Under the pieces are notes generated by a model that was not told the origin of the DNA, searched no databases, and saw nothing but the letters and a program-made list of their open reading frames with translations. 64,000 nt of DNA from Diprion similis (taxonomy: Eukaryota > Arthropoda > Insecta > Hymenoptera > Diprionidae), in the NCBI RefSeq assembly GCF_021155765.1, contig NC_060113.1, forward strand, positions 2,470,501-2,534,500, in the 5' to 3' direction. Positions 41,154-53,300 of the stretch are shown in pieces (position 1 is the stretch's first letter; every line of letters begins with the position of its first letter). The position numbers and the translations under genes are program-made.

Positions 41154-44100
41154 TTTGAATTGTAACCAAAGAAAATAATAGTAATAAAAAAAAAAAAAAA
41201 AAAAAAAAAAATTACTATCAGATGTCAGAGAAAAGATATTGAAACAGAAGAATAGAAACTTTCTGAAAAATTCGTCGACGTCGCGTTAACACACCAAAAA
41301 AAAAAAAAAGTTCAACCCTGTCTAATACCATCTTCGTATATATAACGTAAAATAAGAAACCAATAATATTCCAAAAAAAACAATCAATATAATTCGTTAC
41401 CTGTAACAATAATATTACCCATTAATCGACAATTTAGTATTATAATAAATATTATAATAAATTATGATAAATTACAAGGCTGCGGATATTTTCCTTTTTT
41501 TTTTTTTGGTTTTTTTTTTTTTTCATACATACATACCGTAACGCCGCCTGCAGCAGCAACGACACATTATCGTCACGGCTTAAAAGATTTGCGGGAGTTG
41601 TTTTTAAGGAGACAATAGCATGGCGTGGCGACACACGCATCGTACGTATTATACGTACACAAGTCGAAACGAGACCAGCGGAATTACCTTAATTGAAATA
41701 ATTAAGACCGAGTTCAGCCCTCTAGCTGCGTGACTTCGTGTGACACTTTTTCGACGATAGCCAGTGTACGTACCAACGACGCGGTATTATTTATATATAT
41801 ATATATATGGTATAATTGTAGCAATTGCCTCTGCACGTAATATTGAAATGTCGGCAAGTATCGTTTTGCAATATTTCCGAACATATTAATATACACATAT
41901 ATATACGAGTATTCGTATTGCGGATGGGGTGGTTTTATTTTCAGTTTTTTTCAAATTTCGACTTCTGCGCTCCCCCGATTCGTTCCAAATAAATGAACAA
42001 AGGTTCATCCGATCCAAAGCACAGATCTCATCTCTGTCTCAACCCTAAACCCTAAATTTTAAACCCCATAACGCAAGGGTTGTGAATTTTTTTTCAGATT
42101 TTTACGATGAGAATCTTGACGCAAGGAGCTTATTTTACATAATAATAACTGGACGACATATGTATAGTGTAACCGAGTGAAAAACACTTGTTTTATAAAT
42201 CTTTAATTACGAGTTCAAGTTTTAAGTAAATCGAAAAAGTTTAAAGTTTCACTAACGTGTTCCCTCTCTTAAGGTGATTTGGATTTACTTGATCGGAACC
42301 AATTTGGAGAGGCAAAACGGTCAAGTTTCCAAAAATTCCAAAAAAAAAAAAAAACAAGGACCACCATGTGACTGTATAATATATCGTATCAATAATGCAC
42401 GCGTCGATTGACCCGCAGTATACATATATAGACGTGGTGTAGGGTCGGTGTTATGGGGGTGCCCGCGGTACTCGGTTCTCGAGGGCTTTCAACCCTCTCT
42501 CGTCGTCTGGGACGCCCGCACCGTCGACTCCACCTCCTGGTGCAGACCGAGCTTAACGCGCGCCGGATAGAACAATCGATAACCGTTGCAGTTGTGAAAA
42601 ACCAGGGTGCATCGGCCTTCTCGCCTCGGGATTCGCGTATAACAAGTGGATTTCGTATATTCTGATGCAGCTGCAGTAGCTGCTATTTATACGTATACAT
42701 TATGGTGGCGCAAAAAAACCGACTGTTTTTTTTTTTTTTTTTTTTCTTTCGAGTTTCGTGTGACAAAATGTTAGTTTTTGATGTTTTAAGAGCCCACTCC
42801 AAAGGACAGTTAAAAAAAAAAGCTTTAAGAGGTCGCTCTACATTTTTTAAAACGTCAGAAATCGTCAAAAGTCGATTTTCTTTTTGATATTTTTTTCTCG
42901 TTACGGTATAATTTTATAGACAAAAAAAAAAAAAAGTTTCCGAAAGTTTCAGTTCAAAATTTGAATTTTGAAAGGTCGCTCATAATTTTTTTTCAATTTT
43001 TTGGTGCATTTCTTTAGATCTTTTCGAGCGACCTTTTAATATTTATATTAAAATTTCATACATTTTTTTTCTTCAATTTAGTAAGAAAGAATCGATAACA
43101 ATACACCACGACATGAATTAAAAATCAAACAAAATACTGAAAATATCGTTTTTTTAATTTAATTTATTCACGATTTTTGACGTTTTAAAAAATTCGGAGC
43201 GACCTCTTAAAATTTTTTTTTTGAGCTGTCCTTTGGAGTGGGCTCTTAAAACATCAAAAACTAACATTATGTCACACGAGACTCAAAAAAAAAAACAAAA
43301 TAAAATAGTCAGTTTTTTGCGCCACCCTAGTATACATATGTATATACATATATGAGAGTGGGCCAAAAAAATGACAGTTTTTTATCGTTAGTCACAGTGA
43401 AAAATACCGTTCAAGATAAGGAAAAACAAATTCTGTAAAAGTTTGAGCTCTAAATATTAATATTAAATTTTTTTTTTTAAATTATATTATTTATTAATTA
43501 AACAATTTTTTTCCCCTTTTTTTACATAGATTTATATGTTGTGTATAACACATTTTTTAATTTGATTGAAAATGGAAAAAAAAAAAAAAAAAAATTCATA
43601 CGCCCTTTTTTTGCATTATAGTAACGCGATGTATCATTAAATTGTAACAAATGATAAGAAAAACATTTTCTTCTATGTAATTAATCGCAACACGCTGTGA
43701 CGTCTACACGGTGTGAATAATAATTCGTTTGAGGCTAGAACATTTTTTTGCTATTCTATTCATTCGAGGAAAATAAGGGAAAAACCCACAATTCCGTAAT
43801 TTTCTTCTTTCTCTGTATGTATATCTCTTCCTCCCTCTCGCCGTTTCTTCGCCGTACTTTGTCGGTGGTTTTCCGTCTTCCGGTATAACCGTGAAGCTTT
43901 ACACCATCAGTTGGTCATATCCTTTCAGTGAAATCAAGGACACATGTAATACGTACGTTAGACACGCCCTTCGCGTCACCTCGTCACATATGAATATGTA
44001 GATAAATATAAACTGTGATCACGCATAATAATAATAATAATAATAATAACAATAATAATGATTTACAATTTTTTGCAATTATAATATATCACCGTGTGTT

Positions 44101-45229
44101 TCTTTTTTGTAAAATTACTTTCATAAGGGCATAAATCGATGAATTTAGTGAACGTTGAAAAAAATCTCTCGGGTATATCTACAGTGATGGAAAAAAAAAA
44201 TCTTAACTTGCGTCTACATTCGTACAGCCTGAATTTTTTTCCGTATGGGAATTGGGCATTATCTGGGGGGGGTGGGGGGGGGGTTGAATTCGATGGTGTG
44301 ACGAAACAACGATCGCGATAATCTGATATTCATCCCTTAGAGTGAGAGGCATATTTGTGCTGGATCAACTTTTATGGGAAGATCTGAAATCGGATATTGA
44401 AAATTCAAGATGGCGGATCCAATACGGTGGACGAAAATGCAAATTCGATCAAATCCGGAGAAAAAACTTTGTTCAGGGATTTTTCGTGGTCGCTGATTGA
44501 ATTCGACGTACTAAATTTTCAAAAATCTAATTTCAGAATCGTAATCAGCGATCGAAAAAACTTACAATTTATGTAAAACGTGTATTCGTGTCAAATCATG
44601 TAATGAATTATCTCTTAATTAAATTTTCACCATTTTTTTTTTTTTTTTTTTTTTTGCAATCAATTTCATTCTAACAATAATAATTAACCTTATATCGCGA
44701 TAATTACTCTCGATTATTGAAAAGCTACTATCAGCATACTATCAGAAATGTCAAAAAAAAAAAAAAAAAAAAAAAAAAAAACGGAAAGAAATATGTTTTC
44801 AAAGTTCTCTAAATTTATGTATGTGTACATAAAAAATGGATATAAAATGATATTGTAATTATGTCCGAGAAATGGATTGTCAATGGCGACGATGACGACG
44901 ACGACGCTGATCGTGAGTGCCACAGAGAGCTGCTCGTATTATACTTACATGACTAATTAAGATTACAAGAATCGACGTGCACGTTATGCGTATAATATAT
45001 AATAATATAATAATGTTGATTAATTATCATACGACGATATAAACCTGGCGGTGATATAATAATAATTAACGACGCCGATGATCGTCAAGAGTAATTGAAA
45101 GAATTACAATTATTATATTTATATACAGGGTGTCCAGCGTCAATGACATATCAAATTCCCCGACACATCCTGGTTTTCCAAATTTCTTCTACAGCTAGAT
45201 ACCCTGAATATAAATAAAGACGTTTCTCG

Positions 45230-45263
<34 letters not shown>

Positions 45264-46282
45264 ACAATTTCTAACAATTGTTAATGTGTATAGAATTCGA
45301 AGTTTAACTTGAGAATCTCGGTTTTGATTGTTTTTTTTTTTTTTTTGTTTTCGATGTGTTAAATTGCGTATAAGAAGTATGATTTTTTTTTTCTTTCAAA
45401 TCTCGAATATTTCATTTTATCAATTTCGTCAATACTTTACACATTGTGCAGTGAAAATTTTTGAAACGTTAACAAAATTTAGATAATTTAAATGATTTTT
45501 TACGAAAATTCATCGATAAAGCTGTAAAAAAAAATCGATATGTAAAAAAAAAAACGAAAAAAAAACACGACAGGGTCCATTTATCGAATACCGATACGGT
45601 TTGATTTGGTTCGTCGAGTTGAATGTTCGGCCGGTTTGAATAGGCATGAGAAATCACGATGCGTCATTTCCTGTGAGGGATGCCATGCCGGTGCCGTGGA
45701 GCAATAGCAGCAGCAATAGTAGTAACTAAATAATAGATACACAACGAGAACTCTGTTATTGCAACCGACTATCGACATCCCCATTCATTAATAGCAAATT
45801 TGAAGTGAATCGAGAGCGTCGTTTGTAGACGATTATTAACAATTAACAGATATATGAATAATAATAATAATAATAATCCACCTAACAAAGTAATGAAAAC
45901 GAAAAAAGAAAAGTCACAGATCTGCGTGAGAATTTGAATTTGAATATAAATTATTTTTTTATCAACGCATAAAGAAATTACTTAGAAATCATTAGAGATT
46001 TTGTGACGATAGTTTTACTCTATTATCACTCATTGTTTCACCGGAATTTATCGATTCACATTCTCAAAACGATCGATTGCCTCTCGGAAATAGTGTTTCT
46101 AATATCGCGAATTTAATTAACCGTCTATACGGGGTGAAAATAAGAAAAATAAGTAAGTAAATAAATAAATATACAAAATAACGTATATTGTATATATAGT
46201 GGTAGAAAAATAAATAATTTCAGTTATAATATTATCAGTGGACTTAAATACTCGGGATAATATTCGAAGAACGGAACGAAAA

Positions 46283-46316
<34 letters not shown>

Positions 46317-47155
46317 CGATACGTACGTGGGGTACGTGACGTCACAGATATCGGTCAGCATAATGAATAGTGACGTCACGCGACAGCGGTTTAATATCTA
46401 TAGATACACATTATTATACCATAAGTCAATCACGGATGTGTCGCACATTTTAAATTTATACCGTAACTTTGTCACGTGACGTTATGGTTATTTGGAAACA
46501 TAAACTAATTAATACAGATATTAATGATGATAAATCGAAGGGAAAAAATAAATCGTTCGATTGATTCTGATTAACCTGAATTAACGAGAATTCATTGGAT
46601 TATCAAAAATTGACTGAAATAAGGAGAATTAGCTGAAAAATAATTATAAATTATGAGTATAACTGAAATCTTGCCAAAATTATCTGTTTAGTTATATATA
46701 TTATAATATTTTTCTTTGAGTAGTCGTGTTTTCAAAATTCATATTACTAAAATTTATGTATATATATATATATATATATTTAAATAAGTTTACAGTTTAC
46801 AAGAGTTTAAATCATATATAAAACGTCAGAAATTGTTCCAAAAATTTTTATCCACGTATATACAAATCTATAAGCAAAAAGATTTGAAGAACCTTTGTAG
46901 GTAGGATAATTAGGGAAGAAAATTGCGGAAAGAAGATAAAAAAAAAAAAAAAAAAAAAAACCCCAAAAAAATAATAAGTAAAGAAAGGAAGTACATATAA
47001 AAAAAAAAGAAAATATAAATAAAATATATCTTTCAATTTTCTTCCACTAGTTTTCATTCATCGTTCTTCGTCGTACTCGTATTATATTATATATACGTAT
47101 ACACATGTGTATATATATATATATATGTGTACATACACGTATGGTATAAGGATTG

Positions 47156-47189
<34 letters not shown>

Positions 47190-50100
47190 GGCCGTCAGTT
47201 CTCGCCTCCTTAGAGTTAATTTCCCTATTAATAGACGTATATAACGGGTCCAGGAGAAAGATGAGGAGGATGAGGATGGGGATGGGGAGGAGGAGGAGGA
47301 GGAGGAGGAGGAGGAGGAGAACGACCGTCGAAGCGTGTACAGTCTGAATATAGCTGCGGGTTAGCTGTGTGCTGCTGCCGGCGTGTAAGAACGTACATCA
47401 CATCTACGGGTATATAATGTATATCGGTGCCCCTTTGGTGCATTTATAGATTTATATCCTACGTCCAGGGCCGTTTATAGTAAGCGAGGTTTTGTTGTTT
47501 TTTTTTTTTTTTTTTTTAGGGGCGGGTGGAGGGTGGTGGAGGGATTTCCTCTTTCGTCGTTATAAAGGAGACTCCATGCAGTGTACTTCAGGGCTAAACT
47601 TATGTTTGGGCTTCTGAATTTTCAGGGCTAAACTAACCCTAAGCACGCAGGATTTAAGAAGATCGTTTTTGAATTTCGACTGTCTCATCCCCCAAATTAT
47701 TTCGAAATTGTTGGATATAATCATTACCTAATTATTTTTTATTTTTTTGAATTTTTTATGTCAACTTTATGACCCGTGAAGCCAAAGGGTTGATTTCCGT
47801 GTTCAACCCTTTCCAAGGGAAGAATGAATCTACCGAACGGATTTTGAGTACGAATCTGGACTCGAAATTTTGAGATCAATTGAATGAAAATTGACAATTT
47901 CGAGTCCAGATTTGTACTCAGATTCTACCCAATTTGGGGATCAACCCACTTTGGTGCACGGAAATTCAAAAATTACCTTTTTAAGGATCACCTTAGTGTG
48001 TACATAATTATACCTATACGTGTATTGTAATCTACGAAACGTTTTTAGGTGCATGGAAACACGTGACGCGTGATTTTGGCAGCCCGCCGAATTAATCCAC
48101 GTGTATTACAATATGTTTGCAAAATAATTTGGCTAGCCGAAACATTTTGCCCCTTTTTCTAATTTATAATAAATTTCAATTTCATCCTCCGTTTAAATGA
48201 TTAAACATTTTCATATAATTAGCCGATTGATATTCATCTCAGGATTAGAGTTATTAATCATTGTTGATCAAAGACGATATATTTCAAAATCAAAGTACAA
48301 CAATCGTATATATCGATTCGAATAGGAGTTTCATAACGAAGCAAATATCGAATTCATGAGGAATTTGGAAAAGAAACCGAAGATAAAAAAAAACTAGAAT
48401 CAAAAACTAAAATCGTTAAAATAACGAAAGTAATTACAATTTAAAGTGTAACACGAAGTTATAAACCATCAACAGTTAAATGATCTCGACGTTAGAATTT
48501 ATTATAAAAAAAAAAAAAAAAAGATACACATACACTGCACGTGAGTTTATCAATGATAATAAAACTTAATATGGGTCACAAAGTCCACGCTATTATAAAT
48601 ATATATATACGAGTACGTGAAAAATAAAAAAATTCCATGAGCAAGAAAAGGTTGAAATGATTTCCGGTTTACAAATTTAAATTATACATCGTTATTTCGC
48701 GAATTGTTTGCAAATTGTAGGAGAGAATAAAAAAAAAAAAAAGGTTCTACTTAGGCATTCTTGCAATGAAAAATTGAAAAAAAAATAAATAAAATCTAGA
48801 AAAAGATTTCTTCAGATTTTAGTTACACAATAATTTTTTCAGTTCAATTAATTCAAATTAATTTATGTAATTCAAATTAATTTTTTTAATTCAGCTTAAT
48901 TCATTTTAATTTATGAATTTCAAAAAAAAATTTTTTTTCAAATCCTACTGATTTTTCTGTTGTTTTGTTTTCATTTTCCGCCAGTTAAAATGAATTTTTT
49001 TCTTTCCATCTCCAACAGATAATTCTGTCACGAATCCAAAACTAATTCAAATCAACTTGACTTAATTTTCTATGGTTAAATTCTTTCTCAGTTAATTGAC
49101 ATTATTTCAGTTATTTGTTATTGTTGTTATTATTATTATTTCATTCGATTTTCATAAATTCAATAATTTTCAATCAATTACATTATTTCTCATTAATTCC
49201 TCTAAAATCATCATTAATAATAATAATTCAAAAACCAATCGACACGTGAATTCAACGAGTTATTTTCCCCCTCGCCCCCCATACGCATTATTAGAAAATC
49301 GATAATATCGGAAAAGCGGAAGTATGAGAACCCCGGAGAACGAGGAGGAGAGTTGCTCGTCTAAATATAGACTTGCTAGTTTTATCTTTTCCTGGAGATA
49401 TTTCAGTAGGCGCCCCGTTGCACAGCAGCAGCTAGTCGCTTGCAGTCCGCTGCACCGCTTATGCAGCTTGTAAGCTGCATTGTTGTTTAGAAGAAGAGCT
49501 GCTGCCGCTGCTGCCGCTGCTGCTGCCCTTCGTCTTCCCACCACCCCCCCTTTTTTTCCCTCACCCGGTAAAACCGATGCGATTCTCTCCGCGAGTTGCA
49601 AAAAAATTTTCGCCAAAATTCTCCTGCAATTTGTTTCTATTTCTCTATTGTCAAAGACCTCGGGGGCCTTTTGAAATTAAAAACCGTTAATAATATCGTT
49701 AAGTTGCAAATGTTTTAAATGCAATCGAAAAAATAAAATAATATAAAAACTGTTGGCTAATCAAATCAAAAAAAGTAAAAAAATATCGCTGAAATAAAGG
49801 TTTCGATTTTTTCACAATATTTGACGCAATTTTTAACGTTAAATTTAACGTATATATGTATGTACATATATATATATATATATACTCTTTCAAATCTATA
49901 CTTCCGAAACATTGAAAAATGTTTTATATATATATATATATCTTCTTCAGGAATTTTTGAAAATTGATATTTTCTCCATTTTTCAAATCATTATCGTTAA
50001 ATACAGATTTTATTTTTTTTCTCTCTTCACAAACGTTTTTTCATTTTTGCCATCTTTTTTCTTTCAAAAATCGACTCGGTACGATCCGTACATCGCTTGA

Positions 50101-50352
50101 AATATCAAAATTGCTAAAAAATGAAGATTTAGTGAAACCAATGAATTATGAAAATTTATACAAATTGTTTACAATTTTTTTTTTGTATTCATTTATTTAT
50201 TTATTTTTATCATTTACCATTATAAACGGTCAATTATATATAGGCGGAAACTTTCCTTCAGAGTGATACGGTCCTTTGAAGAATACCGAAAGGTTATCAT
50301 CAAAGTCACGTTTCGTTACGATTATGTAATACGAAATGTTGTTATTTATAAT

Positions 50353-50389
<37 letters not shown>

Positions 50390-53300
50390 GGTTTGTGAAA
50401 TGATCGGGGCAAAAGTCGTCTGTGATCAATGATTCAATTCAGAGCGACGCGTTGGGAAGAGTTTAATATGGAGCATTCCATGCAAATCCAACCGCGCCGC
50501 GCCGTCCGACCCTCACAATTTTTGATTTTCTTCAAAATTTTTGCTCCGCAATTCTCTCAAGTCTGAAACAGTGCCCCAAATTTTTTCACATTTTTTCACA
50601 CAAGTATTGTGAATAATTTTGAAACGGATCTTTTTTTAAAGTTCTCAAAAAGTCTATTTTCTTTTTTCAAACATTTCAATATCGGGTCCGTGATGAGCGG
50701 ATTTTTTTTTCTCAATTTCTTTTAGTCCCTTTTTATATTTATTTCTTTGATTAACTAAAACGTTATTTGAACGGTCTGAATAGTCTCAAAAAATTCTCAA
50801 AACTTTCATTGTTCACTTAGAACACTTCTAAACCGGTTTCATTATGAAATTGATAAAACAAAAAAAAAAAAAAACCATTGTGCGGAAAAAACCATGCAAA
50901 AATCGTTCCGTAATGAAAGCGGCCTAGAATTGTTCCAAGTAAGAAATACAAGTTTTGAGAATTTTTTCGGGAACTTTCAGACCGTCGGAACAATGTTTTG
51001 GCTGTTCAAGAGAGAAAGAAAAAAAAAAAAAAATTTGATAGTGCTGAAAAAGTGAAAAAAAAAGAAAAGAAATCGCCCCATTGTGAACCCGGTCTTGAAA
51101 TGTTTGGAATTGAAAATACAATTTGTGAGATTTCTAAAAAAGATCCTCTTCAAAATCACTCTCAATATTTATAAATATTTGGCCAGTTGAACAGAAAAAA
51201 ATCTGAAAAAATACAGAATACTGATTTAGCGTTGGGACAATTGCAGGAAAAATTTTTAAGGATTTGCGTGGAATTCTCCATTAAAAACAATTGAATAAAA
51301 TGTAAAAAAAAAAAAAAAAAAATCATCTGCATATAACAAAAAAAATTAATGTCAAAATTTTAGTATTACACACCTATACAGATACTACTTACACACTGGA
51401 AATATCTTGGTGAATATTTTTAGACGTTGTAAGACGTTGGGTAAAAAAGAGGGCTGAAAAAAATTTAGATATCTATTCGCGGTTCGGATTAGCAACGATT
51501 ATTTCCCGAGAGCGGGTGAATGAGTCATTCTCATTCTCATTCTCTCATTCTTAGTCTCAATCTCGTGGCCGAAACTCTCGTGAAAGTGACGGAATCACGC
51601 GAAAAGCGTAGCCACCTTGCAGAGGTAATCGACCATACATATTATATGTATCGATGTCATATACAAACAAGCATATCATACATTCACATTGATACGTAAT
51701 TTTTTTCATTGATAGAATGCTTTTTTTTACCAGTCCAATGGGAAATCCGCAGAAAAATATAATAAAAAATTAAATGTGTATGTATATATACTATATATAG
51801 TAATATATACATGTATAAATAAATAAAAGAGTGAAAAGTTTCACAAGAGACATCGATCAACGCCTCCTGCTTTTAATTTCGCTCATTCAAGCGTACGAAC
51901 AACTTCTTTCAACGCTTGATCAATAAAAAATTATATTCTATGATACAAATTTTGTGCCACACAAGTGAAAGTATGAATTATTACATTTTCAAATATTCCA
52001 AACTGGTCGAAAAATAAAAATTAAAATTAAAAAAAAATCAGGAAAAAGATAAATGAACAAATAAAATATCGCAGTAATCGTCACGAATTATGTATCACGA
52101 AACAACATTTCCAAGATATAAATCAAAATATTCCATCACTTTTCCAGGACTTAGGGCTCAACTTTTGTTTCCCACCATATGTAATTGAAATTTCCAAGAT
52201 TCAAGGATATTCAAGAAGCGGTGCAGACACGCTACTTTTTGTAACCGCAATTCATGGTGTTAACATCGTGTCGAAATTGAGCCATTGATTAACCGGACAT
52301 TAAGAAGAGTTTCAAAGGAAAAATAAAAGAGTGGGAGGGGGGGGGGGGGGGGGTTGCAGATAGAAAATGCTTGATTTACTTTTACATTAAAATATATTAT
52401 ATGATTTATTTTCGCCTTTCGTTATTATTGTAATTAAATTTCATACGCGTGGTGATATTATTATTATTACTATTATTATTATACACGGAATATAAATTAT
52501 GCGGATTATCATTATCATCATTATCACCATCATCATCATGGAAATAAGAGGAGATGGAGAGAAAAGTGAGAAAAACTTAAGCTGGAGAAGAGAAGAGAAA
52601 AGAAGAGAAGCGACTACACGGAGGTGACGTCACCTTACAGTCGGTCATTTCATGCATCTACGTGTATTTATGTATTACACACACATATTATACCGTACAT
52701 GTTTATCACGTTCGTATTTTGAGCATATTTGTGTGTGTGCGTGTGTGTGTGTGTGTTGTGTTGTTACGTTATAAACACACTTCTTTCGAGAGACTAAGCG
52801 ATGCATGATTCACACGGAGCGCAGACTTTTTAGTCATTAAAATTGTTGCCGTCGTCGTCGAGGATAACTGGTGATATCACGCTCCGTATTTGACATATAT
52901 ACATATACATTTATACTTAAATACACGTTCAAAAATATACATTATCAATAAATTTATAGGTAAAATAAGGAAGAAAACAAAATATTCACAAGTAACAAAA
53001 AAAAAATCACGGTAAGGCGAACTAATGAATTGATTAATTACATGCATGTGTCGTCAAAAGACTTCGCGACTTAATATAGGTATATGTATATTGTATATAT
53101 ATGTATACATACCAAGTTTCTCTTTTACCTCATCAAACATATATATATATATGTGATAATCAGTAATTTTAGTACTAGTTTCGTTGTTACATAGTATGAG
53201 ATTTGGTAATCAGTCCAAATGACTTGGTTTTATTTCAAAAATCAAAGTTTATATTTAACTCGCCGCGAGCTATTTTTAAAATCGATATAGATCTCTTTGA

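Noticed and set aside
42040..42070. Telomere-like AACCCTAAACCCTAAA
   Set aside because: Only two or three imperfect units in a unique intronic context; not a telomere or a clear interstitial array.
45590..45784. Minus-strand segment with an AG acceptor and open frame
   Set aside because: Composition is not convincing, no donor follows in phase, and nothing links it to the other tentative exons.
49260..49674. Poly-Ala ORFs on both strands
   Set aside because: A GCT/GCC triplet repeat gives Ala runs both ways; no splice sites or homology support a gene.
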